Source: Euryodendron excelsum (taxonomy: Eukaryota > Streptophyta > Magnoliopsida > Ericales > Pentaphylacaceae). From it: DNA of 64,000 nt. Below are positions 11,756-22,438 of the stretch, piece after piece. The translations under genes and the position numbers were made by a program. A model generated the notes under the pieces. That model was not told where the DNA came from. It saw nothing but the letters and a program-made list of their open reading frames with translations, and ran no database searches. The DNA is taken from contig CM065389.1 of the NCBI GenBank assembly GCA_033060915.1, positions 12,241,501-12,305,500 of the forward strand, read 5' to 3'. How positions within the stretch are numbered: the stretch's first letter is position 1; the number at the start of each line of letters is the position of its first letter.

Positions 11756-11904
11756 TCCTTTCAAAAAAAAGCCCAAAAAAAGTGCAAAAAAAAAAAAAAG
11801 AAGAAAGCTAGAAAATGCTATTTTGGTGGGTTTTTTTTTTAAATTATTATTCTTTTCTAATGCTTCGTTTGCATGTTACCCTCTTATGTCATTTGCTCTA
11901 ACAG

Positions 11905-12143
11905 TGGCAGATGCACAAAGAGGCGGGCCTAGGCCATAGCTCTCCTAAGTTTTGAAAAATTAACTTATACCTTATCAATTTTTGAGTATTCATGATAAAT
12001 TAGGTATATCTCATCTTAAATTTTAAAAAAATTTTCTTAGACCCTATATACTTTTTGGGTATTCATTATAAAATAATTGTATTGCTCCTCCAAAACTAGA
12101 GTAATTTATCTTTACCCTCCCAAATTCAAGTACTTTTTACTTG
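11905..12143. mobile_element. Possible hAT-type MITE remnant
   Basis: It begins CAGTGGCAGATGCACAAAG and continues with GGCGGGCCTAGGCC, then AT-rich text resembling the interior of the better-defined element at 25882-26078. I did not find the matching right terminus, so the right boundary is a guess. Confidence 0.35.
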
Positions 12144-12895
12144 TGCTTGTAGTCTGGAAAAAAAAATTTAGTAAGAAAATAGAGTCTATGTTTTTTGGTA
12201 CTTTGTCCATTAAAATGGTACAATGGTGCCACTATTTTTTTTTTTCAGCCCCGCGAAATTTTGGGTCCACCAAGCACATCTGTTTTACGTTTAAAAATGC
12301 ATGGCAAATATCATGCAATCAATCGTGTTCGTTCAAAACATAATTTTGGTTTTAATGAGTTTGAAAAGGCTATGAAATCTTGATTTATAACTAGACGAAT
12401 CTTGATTCAGCTGCCCTTTGGGCCTAGAACATGACACACTGAAAGTCGAAGACAGACCTGTTGGTTAGGAGGAGTAGTTACAATTGCAAAATAAAGAAAT
12501 GAAAACTGCTTCTTCACGTTGCAATTGTATATAATAGGACTGGCGGTCTACGATCTTTTGATCAGGGATTAAGATCCTCTCCTGATCATAATAACATGCA
12601 GTGGACAACACACGTTTATGTATAAAATTTTAAGTGTTAGGTTAGAATTGAAAGCCTTCAGCAGAGTTGATTTAATGGATATGGATAAACCCATCAAGTC
12701 AAGAGCTTTAATCATGAAGGAAACGGCCCAACAGATGCTTTTCCATCATTTTCAAAACCACAGTCCGATTCAGATAAGGTACGGCAATCTTTGTGGACTG
12801 ACCCTCTTTTATAGTTTTGTAGTACTGGTCCACATGATCAGTAGTAACAGGAAGTAGATATAACCTACATTTTCTGTAAGGATAATGTTGTTCTT
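12143..12895. other. Intergenic spacer
   Basis: No supported gene. Short frames on both strands lack recognisable domains. Confidence 0.5.
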
Positions 12896-12897
12896 CC

Positions 12898-13190
12898 AAC
12901 AAAATTTGTGCAAAAAATTTCATTATAATAATGTAATAATAGTATTGTTATAATTAAAAATTATAAATATTTTATTTTAAAGTGAATGACATTTATCTAA
13001 CCACATTATCTTGAGAACAAATTCTGTGTGAATTTTTTTTTTTTCATTCATCGAAGAGGATTACATGGCAAGTCGAAGCTAGGAAGGGGAATGGAGACGT
13101 GGGTCAAGGTTCGAACTCTGATTGGTAAGCCGGTCCAATCATTGGGTCATTTCTTGTGCTCATATGAATTTTTTTATTTGTATAACATTA
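12898..13190 (+). mobile_element. Copy 3 of the MITE-like family, split by a SINE
   Basis: The left part (12898-13039) holds TTTGTGCAAAAAATTTCATT, TATAATTAAAAATTATAAAT and ATTTTATTTTAAAGTGAATG. The right part (13165-13190) ends TTATTTGTATAACATTA, the reverse complement of the family terminus. The two halves are separated by a SINE-like insert with an 11-bp target duplication. Confidence 0.6.
13040..13164 (-). mobile_element. tRNA-derived SINE inserted in MITE copy 3
   Basis: The insert is flanked by TGAATTTTTTT at 13029-13039 and 13165-13175, an 11-bp target duplication. The minus strand reads TGACCCAATGATTGGACC (A-box-like) and, about 35 bases later, GAGTTCGAACCTTG (B-box-like), the spacing of a tRNA-derived pol III promoter. 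A short T run next to the left duplication would be the poly-A end of the minus-strand SINE. At about 125 bp it may be slightly truncated. Confidence 0.65.
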
Positions 13191-13221
13191 TTTTTTTTAT
13201 TAAGCAATCTCAACAAAGATT

Positions 13222-13390
13222 TAAGAGGCATCAATGAGGGCAGTGGTAGAACAAGGACTCAATTCTTACCATTAAACCCAAAAAAATGTTGAAAGTATAT
13301 AGTTGAGGTCAGGAATTCGAACTCTCCTCCCTTAGATTCTCTTTTCGATTTTATCCCTTCTTGTAATTTCTACTGATGAATCAAAAAGAA
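13222..13390 (+). mobile_element. SINE-like element with A-rich tail
   Basis: The plus strand has GAGGGCAGTGGTAGAACAAG (A-box-like), then CAGGAATTCGAACTCTCC (B-box-like), then a run ending GAATCAAAAAGAAAAAAAAA. The A-to-B distance is about 70 bases, longer than the usual 30-45, so either the family is unusual or it carries a small insertion. No clear target duplication. Confidence 0.5.
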
Positions 13391-13549
13391 AAAAAAAATG
13401 AAAGCAGGAAACTATACTAAAAATGAAAGGGTGAAACGTGGTTTAGAAAACGAAAAACACTAGGTCAAACAAACATAAATACTATATCTACAATAAAATT
13501 TATTAACAACATAAATTATTAGAATACTTTTATGATCGAGTAAAATAGC

Positions 13550-13770
13550 ATAAAAAATAGTATAAATTATGATAAGCGAGTTTGTAGGAAGTTTTCACAA
13601 AATTTTTAAGAGCTTTTAACAAGTTTTTTAAAATTATGTTAAGAGTTTCAGAAAATTCTTGAAAACATTTCCTACAAGATTTCTTTAAAATTTCATGAGA
13701 ATTTCGTCTCCGTTCTATAAGCAAGTTTCCAAAAAAATGAGTTTCTCCTCTCAAATGAGTTTTCTAGTAA
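13550..13770. repeat. Second iterated TTTCTT/GAAAA block
   Basis: It resembles the reverse complement of the 9760-10200 block, with units such as GAGTTTCAGAAAATTCTTG and a shared TTCGTCTCCGTTCT-like motif. A 74-codon minus frame here is a by-product. Confidence 0.4.
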
Positions 13771-14186
13771 CCATGGTTGAAAATAATTCATCTACCATAA
13801 TTTTGCAATTTTTAGTCCCATTGGTAGGTGACTAGTAAACCCTATGGGATGGTCCATTGGTCAGTTTGTCTTCTTGATAAATATAAAATCTCAAGTTTGA
13901 TCGCTCCTCACGCTCTCTTGTGACCAATCATTTCTCATGTGTTGCACAAAATTTACATAGTTCACGTAAACGGTGTTTATGTATATGAGTTTGAAAAAAT
14001 AGTCAATTAAAGGCTTGGTCACCATGTAACATAAAAAAAATAGAAAAATAAAAAAAAGGTTGAGTAGTAGACTTGAGCAATGACTCAAACACAAAGCAGG
14101 TTAGAGTGCTATCTGAGGTATGTTTTTGTAAGTAATTTATATACGTTCATTACTGGCGCAATGATATGAATATAGAGAGGAGAAAA
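13770..14186. other. Intergenic spacer
   Basis: Nothing recognised. AT-rich, with a CTCACGCTCTCTTGTGACC patch around 13907. Confidence 0.5.
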
Positions 14187-14392
14187 AAAATAATGCTATA
14201 CGTAATCTTATTTTTTATTTTATTTTCTCATTCTTACTTACAAAACAATGAAACTCATATTGATAAAGATATTCTTATAAAAAATTTGTACTTAAACTTC
14301 CACCAAAATAATGTAGCAGTAGTAGTGGTAGTTTTGTAATTAAAAGTCTTTATGATGGATATTTTGTTTTAAAGTTAAAAGCTCTCATTTAG
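14187..14392 (+). mobile_element. Copy 4 of the MITE-like family
   Basis: The left end is AATAATGCTATACGTAATC. The interior has CCAAAATAATGTAGCAGTAG, TTTTGTAATTAAAAGTCTTT, ATGATGGATATTTTGTTTTA and AGCTCTCATTTAG. The right terminus is missing or diverged. Confidence 0.55.
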
Positions 14393-16310
14393 GAAAAAAA
14401 GTCTAGTGGTGAGGTAGTATTGAGTAATCGGTGGTAATCCCTATCAAATGATAATACGTAGTAGGTGAATACATTAATCACCTGAGTTTGTGGAGCAATG
14501 GAACGATTTTTAAAGAAAAATATCACTTGATAAAATCTGATAGGATATTTGCTTAAAAACCTCTTCACTAATCTACAAATTCAAGTTGTTGATATATTTA
14601 CTAACTACGTGTTATATTTTGATAAAAATTATCAATAAGTACTTAATACTACTTGATCACTGGACAATTTTTCCTCATTCAAACATACCATTGACTATGA
14701 AAATTTTGTATGAATTAATAGAACCCACTCGTTTATTCCTAGGAATGAAAAAAAAAAGGTGATTATGCATACCTTTTTTCCAACAAATAAAAAACCCTAA
14801 ATAATGGATTTTATTTTTTTACTTTATTTTATTCCATTGGCAATAGTGCAGTGAAATTGCAATCGAGGACTGGGAGTCAAATTCAAACAAACTGTAGGAA
14901 ATAATGTGTGAAGTGTGAACACATTGAATAATATCTGCTGAATTTTGAATTTCGTATCCCAGTTTCTTTTTTCAGTTTTTCTTCTTCTAGAGTAGATTCT
15001 GGCATTCTGCCAATGGCACTTCAGAATTTTGCGAACAGATGGCTTGGTGCGCAAAATCAGTTTCCAAAATGAGCAACGAAAGTGAGAAATATTAGAGGAA
15101 ATAGAAACATAAAATGCAATCAAAAAATATAAATAAAAAAAAAATAAGAAGGAGAAAACGATTAGAAAACTCAATAAGAATCTTAATAAAAAGTTTTGGT
15201 GAAACTCAAATAATGAGACCTTTAAGAAACTTAATAAAAACCTACATAAATAATTATATAGATACTAAGTTAGAACTTAAGAAGAAAAAAATATAAAAAA
15301 TAATATTTCAAGCTTCCAATGTGTTTCTCCTAAATTTCTAAGAATTTCTTTCAAATATTTCAAAATTTTTTTCTAAATGTTTTCCAAGAATATTTTAAAT
15401 ATTTTTCTAAAATTTCTAAACTAGTTTTGTACCCGCGGAAGCGCTTCCCCTCCTAAATAAATTTTCAGAAAGTATGCGCAAAACTACTTTGGGCAATCCC
15501 TAAATGTATTCGTAAGGCTTGGGCCCAGCCTGTTCACTAGGGATTGCTTTCGTCCCGTTTCCCCCATCGGGCTTGGGATCACATTTTCGGGCGGTAGGGC
15601 CTAGATTGGCAGATTTTAGGCCTATTTGTTTTGTGACCTGAGCTTGAAGCCTATTTTAAAACATATAATTGATATATATATGTGTGTGTGTGTGTAAATA
15701 TTATATATATTCATAATATTTGAACCCGTGATTTTCAAATATATAACCGTTATATATGTTCATGTTTCATATATTCATATATTTGAACCTTTAAGCTTAA
15801 GTTTATAAGAAAAAAAACTCAAACCATTTATGCTGCCACATCATTTATAGGTAAGTTGTGATATAAACAAATTTGTTACAAACAGCCTCTTCGCACGCTC
15901 AGAGGAGGTTGTACAGATTTGACCCTTTCCAGTCTCTTCTAGTGACAAAAACCTTGGGCACTAGGCTACCCTTTTAGCTAACTAGAAGTGAAAACACGCA
16001 TGGGGTGCCCATTACTCTCGCTAACCTCATTAATTCAGTAATTCTAATAATCATCCCACTAATCCACTAACTAGAAAAACTTATTTAAGTTACAATTTTA
16101 ACCCAAAAAAAGTTTCACATACCAAACTTTAGTGTTTGCTTTATAATGCTATGGAATAGGATTGGGTTTCTTTAATTTCTTCCGGAGCGAATTGGGAATT
16201 TAAGATTTGTAATGGTGCCGGACCCGGCCATAGGGCTCTTCATTGGACAGTGGCGGATACAACAAGTAGTTGGAGTCTGAAGGCCCATCCTAGCAATGTT
16301 TTTTTGTTTT
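14393..16310. other. Intergenic spacer
   Basis: No gene recognised. It holds a third TTTCTAAGAATTTC-type iterated block (about 15290-15430), a GC-richer patch (15425-15660), a short GT run near 15681-15695 and a CAGTGGCGGATAC hAT-like terminus near 16249. Confidence 0.5.
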
Positions 16311-16843
16311 GGATTAATTACACTTTGCATCCACACTTTATATCAAATCTGATTTTAGGACCTTTATTTATATTTATAACAATTAAGCTCTTATACTTTT
16401 AATTAATTGCAATGTCAACCTTCTACTTAGGAAATGAATAGAAAATTAACATGTGACACACAGGTATCCTTTTTCAACGAGGCAAAAATTTAAAATTCAT
16501 CCCTTTTCCCTAATAATCTACTACAAAAACCATCCAAATCACTCTGAAATCAAAGTGTAATAAACTAAGTGATATATACAAGGTAATTAAATCTCATGTA
16601 AAAGTCTCAATTCAACTCATGCCCAGACGCAGGAGTCTTTGGGTGAGAAAATTTTGTATTTTATAACTTTATCTCTTGGAAATTGCCACGTACTGGTCTC
16701 ATGCTAACATGCTGTCAATTTCCAAATAGAAGGTTCGCATTGCAACAATTCAAAAGTTTAAGGGTTTAATTGTTACAAATAAAAATAAAAGTTCTAAAAT
16801 AGAATTTGGTATAAAGTGCAAATTTGCAAAATGTAATTAACCT
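16311..16843. mobile_element. Non-autonomous DNA element with about 130-bp terminal inverted repeats
   Basis: The left end GGATTAATTACACTTTGCAT and the reverse complement of the right end (AGGTTAATTACATTTTGCAA) stay alignable for about 130 bases. Examples are TTATATTTATAACAATTAAG against TTATTTGTAACAATTAAACC, and CAACCTTCTACTTAGGAAAT against CGAACCTTCTATTTGGAAAT. It is 533 bp with little between the repeats. The long TIRs and ending suggest a Mutator-type MITE, but no clean target duplication was seen. Confidence 0.7.
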
Positions 16844-17456
16844 TTAAAAAAAGTTATATGCCTAAACTGCATTTTTTTAAAAAAAAAAAAAAAACTAATG
16901 CTTCTACTTTTCAGGACAGTTTGAAATATATCCAAGTCAATGGACCGAGTTTGATTTGGACACAATTTGATAAAATCCGATAATCTAAGTCTGATCCATT
17001 ATGTTAATTTTCAGATCGAATAGGTATAGATCTGATTTTAGATATGATCAAGTAACTTTTATTTTTATTTTTTTCGAATTGAACATTGATCTTTCTCAAC
17101 CCTATTTTAGTCTCCTCACTATCCATAGTCCATTAGTCCTCACTCTCAAAATAGGTAGATCCGGTGGGGTCGAGTTTTTGGATCAGGTCTAAGGCAACCA
17201 CATCCAACCTGTAATATTTTGGCCCTGGATTAGATTCATGAAATTATCAGATCAAATCAAATCGCCTGGTCGAATCCTAACCAGACCTAGTCCGTACTTT
17301 TGAGAGTATAGTCTTTACAATTCTCTTTTCAAATCTCAAATGATCAAACAAAAAAAAAAAAACAAAATATAAAAACTACAGTTTAAACTTATGGCAAAGA
17401 TTTGAAGAATCATTGTAACAATTGCATCGCACAAGGCCAATTTTGGGAGTTCTAGC
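16844..17456. other. Intergenic spacer
   Basis: No supported gene. There are A-runs at 16871-16889 and 17347-17359. Confidence 0.5.
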
Positions 17457-18511
17457 TCAAATTAAGGGTTAATTACACTAAGACCCCCTCAACTATGCCT
17501 CTATTTCACTTTAGCCCCCTCATCAACAAAATGCTATAGCTACACCCCCTAATGTATTAGAAATCTTACGGAGCTAATGCCGTTAATAGAAAAACCAAAA
17601 TTACAATTGAACCCTTCACTCTTTTAATCAACTCACTTTCACCCTCTCTTCCCCATCTCTTTTATTCCCTTCTTCTTCTTCTCTACCTCCCACTACACAT
17701 CCCCACTAGCCAAAACCCATATGACACATTTTTGGTCAAAGCCTCCATCCCTCTTTTCGAATCCCCTTCTCTCTTCTTCCCTTATTGTTCTTTTTCTTCC
17801 TCTCCACATTCGATTGCACATCCTCATTTGCCAACCCTCACCCGCTACCCCCACTGTTGCCCACTCCTCTCTCCTTCCCTTCTCCCTCCTCCACCACCAC
17901 CATGTCATCCCTCTTAACTCCACCGTTGCCATCTTTTTTTATTTCCAGCACTGCCATCTCCTCCCTTTACTTCTAATGTTCCATTGCACAACCCTCCAAT
18001 CGCATAGCCCTACTCTCCCTACATCTAATTTCCACTATCCAGAACACCCACTGCCATACCTACCTAGCTTCCCCACTACTGCACCTTCTATTTTAGCATG
18101 TTTTTGGATTTTTATTCTACATAAAAGGGCCAACTGTGGAACTTCCAATAAATCCACAATTAGGGATGCCAATGTGTTTCATACAATTTGTTGAGGAATC
18201 CTTGAATGTTGGTTTTCGAGGGTTTGGGAAGTATACTTCCGATGGTTGTCTTGACTGTGGCCTAATTTCTACACTCTCATGGTCATCTGTGAATTACTCC
18301 AGTATCATGTAATCGCTACAAAAAATGTTTTCTTCCAAAACCCCATTGTCCACAAGGTTAAAACCACTGATTTCTAAATTAACGAAGTTCCAATCAGTAG
18401 TAGTACAAAAAAAAAATTGATGAAGAGAGATGGTGGTTGAGCCATTAAGGTGTTTGAGGCCAGCAGTGGGTTCAACAATGGTGAAGATGTGGGTGTTTGA
18501 AGCCACCAGTG

Positions 18512-18551
<40 letters not shown>
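18512..18551. repeat. (GA)n microsatellite
   Basis: A GA run interrupted once by AAAGAGAG, inside the Mutator-like element. Confidence 0.9.
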
Positions 18552-18553
18552 CG

Positions 18554-18707
18554 ATTGCAGCTAATGGCTATGAAGAAAGAGACTTGAGAGAGAACATGTC
18601 TAGAGGAAAATTGTAGTCTTGGCCATGGACATTGCAGCTGATGGCTATAAAGAAAGAGACTTGAGAAAGAATAGGTCTAGAGGAAAGTCGTAGTCTTGGC
18701 CATGGAC
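18554..18707. repeat. Tandem duplication, about 77-bp unit
   Basis: Two copies start ATTGCAGCTAATGGCTATGA (18554) and ATTGCAGCTGATGGCTATAA (18631), each ending CTTGGCCATGGAC. They differ at about ten positions. They lie inside the Mutator-like element. Confidence 0.85.
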
Positions 18708-19918
18708 ATTATGGGTGGTTGGATGATGTTTTAGAAAGGGAGATACATGTGTGATGTGTATATTTTAGGAGGATATTTTGGGAATAAAGCAAACTTGACT
18801 AATCATGTGACTTTCACATGATTAAATTCCATCCATTTATTTAATGGAAGGCTAAAGGAAGGATAAAATGGGCACAAAGCGAAAAAGTAAGGGACATAGG
18901 TTTATTATTTCGTAGATGAGGAGGGTAAAGTGAAAAAGGGACATAATTGAGAGGGTCTTGGTGTAATTTGTTGACTCAAGGTTGACCCTTGTTGACTCAA
19001 GGTTGATTTCCATGGTGATTTTGATGATAACTAAATCTTGTGTTATTTTACTAATGACTCTAGTTAGTGTGCAGATTAACAAAGTTCATAATTTAGACTT
19101 AAAGTTCAATCTTAAGTCTAATACATGTCAAAGAGAATGCACAACAAATTCAAGAGCTATGCAATGAACCAAACAGAGGAGTGATGCCTATCTCTACTTC
19201 AAACAAATGTTTTACATTCAAATAGATTGAAGGTGTTCAAATAAAGCTCCTATCAAGTATGCATAGACTCAATGAAGATTGATTTGCACTCAAGAAAGAA
19301 GAAGACTTCATCAAAATGTGCAATGATCAGTTGGAGATAAATTGATTGTTGAAGATGTTGAAAATGCTCAAGAGAAAACTTCAACAAGTATGCAAAGTTC
19401 AATTCCAGCTTATGTGATTGAAGTTGCTTGAGAAGAAGACTCACAATGATTGTCTGATCTCCACATGGAATTCAAGTGAAAAATTCTTCCATAATATAAA
19501 GAATCAATGAAGACTAGATGGATGAAGAAATTTCATCAAGCTTGCAAAAGTCTCATTAAAGTGATTTTAAAGAAGAAAGAAGAATTGCTAGCAAAGAGAA
19601 TAAATCATAAATGAAGCATTGTGAAGCTCTACATATTTGAGAAAGCTTGGCATTGAAAGAGAGTGTTCTACAATGAAAGAAAAAGCTTTACAAATGAAGG
19701 AGATAAGATAAACATTGAACTAATGAAGCTCTGACAGTTTGAGAATTAAGAGAAGATCAATATCTAATGATTGATTCAATCCAAATTGAATAGAAGTTAA
19801 CTCTGATGAGTTAAAGAGATTTGATTGATCATAATACCCCAAAGAAATACTCATTGAAGATCTTATACCAGTGCTGAGATGAGCTGGATCATTAGAAGAC
19901 AGAAAGTAGATTTCTGGG

Positions 19919-20330
19919 CAATGAGCAGACTCATGGAAATGATGAGTCGCCTCTTGATCACAGAAGCAAAAGGCCTAAAGACAAAATGATTAATGAGCGG
20001 ACTCATGAAAAATTAAGAGTCCCCTCATGAACACAGAAGAAAAAAAGCCTAGAGACCAAGTAGACAATGAGTGGACTCATTAAAATAAAGAGTCACCTCA
20101 TGGAGATAGACGCAAAGGCTTGAAGATGACATGATCAATGAGCGGAATCATGAAGATAAAGAGTTGCCTCATGACAACAGAAGTAAAAGGCTGAAGATCG
20201 AATAAACAAAGAGCGGACTCCTGAAGATGAAGAGTCGCCTCATAACAGCAGAAACCAAAGATGTGAAGACAGAATGAACAAGGAGTCGCCTCATTGATAT
20301 GAAGAGCAGACTCATGAAGTCAGTGAACAA
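19919..20330 (+). repeat. Tandem repeats of about 70-74 bp inside the solo LTR
   Basis: At least five units start near 19919, 19992, 20068, 20138 and 20209. Each has a GAGCGGACTCATGAA-like half and an AGAGTCGCCTCATGA-like half followed by a CAGAAG-AAAAGGC spacer. A sixth, partial unit follows with its halves reversed in order. Confidence 0.8.
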
Positions 20331-20480
20331 TATCTGGTAAATGCAGAAGCAGAAAGTGTCGACTCCACAAGCCTGGAGCCGACTCCTTGGATATAATGGC
20401 TAGTTTTTCTAACGTTATAACGGACTGGACGTGCATTAATGAAACCCAACAACCTCTAGTGGATGGAATCAATACAAGGG

Positions 20481-20490
20481 TTTATATACA
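20481..20490 (+). promoter_or_regulatory. TATA-like box of the solo LTR
   Basis: TTTATATACA lies about 550 bases before the LTR end, a plausible U3/R boundary region. Motif-based only. Confidence 0.35.
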
Positions 20491-21058
20491 AGCTTCCGGC
20501 TGTATTTATACATGTTATGAGAGACAAAAACAAGATCAAACTGACTGATTCACTGAAAACCCTAAATATTCTTCTGTTTTCATCTGTGAGCTCTGATTGT
20601 AAAATCTACTCTTGTTAAAGAGTTTATTAGTTACCTGCATATTCTTATACACTTGTATGTGAGAGTTTGAGAGTTCTCTTGTATAAAAAAAACTCTTGTA
20701 GGTTTGGGTGAAGCTTAGACAAAACCACTTGGTGATTAAAGAACTCAGGTGGAAGTTCTTGTATAATAAGCTGAGTACTTTGTCAATCAGCAGCCCATTT
20801 GTAATTGGAGATTACATAGTGAAAGAAGATTTCAAGGAGATCTTGGGGTGAGAACGTAGACCACGGTTTGTAGTTGAACCTCGGTAAATCTGTGTGTTCT
20901 TTCATTCTTCTGATTATATTGCACTGCATATTGATTGATCACTGTTACATTAGTTAGATTAATTTTAATTAATCTTAATTGATATTGATCTTCAAAAAAT
21001 TCAATTCACCCCCCTCTTAAATTGCCTTTTGGGCCAACATAATTAACCCTCAAATTAA

Positions 21059-22438
21059 TGACTTGGGGGGCTTCATCATAATCAGAGGACAGAAACTCGC
21101 CATATTTTAATTTCAAACACAGCTCTAATATAAAAACATTCTATAGTTAATCGAGAAGCATTTTCCAACTCTGCTCCAGACGGGTTAACGCATACAGGTT
21201 GGACAACTACTGAGTTCATGAGACTTTTTCTCAAGTCAGTAACTTCTTTAAAAGAACAATGTTATTTCAATCTTCAACCATGTATTCCTCTTCCAAATTG
21301 GATATACAGTTATCTTTTTATTCATCAAAGTTCCATTGAAGTACTCCATCGAAGAAAAATATTTACTTCCAAAATAAACCTTCAAAACATAAATAAACGA
21401 GTAGGAGGCATTAGGAATGACCTCCATCGAAGAAAAGTTTGTTTCTTCCTGAAATATTACATGTCCTGTGTTATGCTCGCCAGAGGAATACAAGCGTAGG
21501 TCATTTCGAGTCTATTTTAAGCCTTTTATATTGTTAGACAGCTATTCTTATTAATAGCCATCATACAATTATTAGAGAATGAGATAAAGAAATAGTCCTA
21601 ATATTTACACGAAAAATTGCTCTTGCTTCTTCTTCAGGTTATCAATCAACGATGGCACGAACAAATCCATATAGCAAGCAGAGGACAAATTAAATACAAA
21701 AATCGCAGTGAATACGAATGGATCCTGAAAAAATATTGCAGTCAATAATAATGGATCCTGAAAAAATATTGCACACCACAAGAGCAAAATATGCTTTCAT
21801 TGTCTCAATTAAAGGAGACCCTGATCAACCGACCTCCTAAAGTCCATTGATGCTGCTAACCACTCCTATTTTATATATAACAGAGTAGGGGAATCATTGC
21901 AATAAAAGAACTCTTTCGAGTAATTTGTTAATCCACAACTCGTCATCACAACAAAATAAATAATTAAAAAAAAGATGCAACCAATGACAATCAAAAGTTG
22001 ACATTTCCAACTCATACGAATGCTGAGACCACGAGAATTTAAGTGTTCAGGGTTATTGAGAAACCATCCATTAAACAGACCGAAAAAAAAAAAAGAAGAT
22101 GAATTCATGTTATTGTATAAAGCATTTAACTTTGAGTAATTGCTTGGTGAATTCAATTAAGTGACAAGTCATCATATAACATTATCTGATAAAAGAAACT
22201 ATGTGGAACTTTAACCAATCTGCTTAAGAAATATAAACATTCTTTCATCGTCATAAAACTAGAGATAAATTCTGCTTACGCAGTTTTCCTTTGCCGCTAG
22301 GCTCCATAAGCTATTTACATCCCTTTCATGAACACTGCAAGTCTGCAACAAAACTTGTTCTCACTCTTCATCAAATTTGCAAGCTACCCTAGTAGAATCA
22401 TTAACCAACAAGGACATTTTTTTTTTTTTTTGGCAATT
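21059..22438. other. Spacer between the Mutator-like element and the kinase gene
   Basis: It has no supported gene. It includes the 3' flank of the minus-strand kinase (22200-22438) and a short near-repeat, AATGGATCCTGAAAAAATATT, at about 21717 and 21748. Confidence 0.5.

Larger units (their letters stand above)
18969..21039 (+). mobile_element. Solo LTR (2,071 bp) inserted in the Mutator-like element
   Basis: It begins TGTTGACTCAAGG and ends TTTTGGGCCAACA (TGTTG...CAACA). It is flanked by the exact 5-bp duplication TAATT at 18964-18968 and 21040-21044. No internal retroelement region or second LTR is present, so it is a solo LTR left by recombination. A TATA-like TTTATATACA at 20481-20490 and a pyrimidine-rich CAATTCACCCCCCTC end suggest plus orientation. 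The LTR length and end style resemble long copia LTRs (SIRE type), which is an inference. Confidence 0.85.
17466..21049. mobile_element. Non-autonomous Mutator-like element, split by a solo LTR
   Basis: The left end is GGGTTAATTACACTAAGACC. The right end, after removing the LTR and one copy of its target duplication, has reverse complement GGGTTAATTACACCAAGACC. The ends pair for about 80 bases (CCCTCAACTATG with CTCTCAATTATG, TTCACTTTAGCCCCCTCATC with TTCACTTTACCCTCCTCATC). The 9-bp TCAAATTAA lies at 17457-17465 and 21050-21058, the length typical of Mutator-like target duplications. Without the LTR the element is about 1.5 kb. The interior is CT-rich with a 77-bp tandem repeat and no transposase. 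Confidence 0.82.

Noticed and set aside
17721..18194. 157-codon plus-strand frame, Ser/Pro/Leu-rich
   Set aside because: CT-rich low-complexity interior of the Mutator-like element. No domain, and overlapping frames on both strands are equally open.
21866..22156. 96-codon minus frame with a hydrophobic segment
   Set aside because: AT-rich spacer, no homology recognised, and the hydrophobic stretch is compositionally expected.
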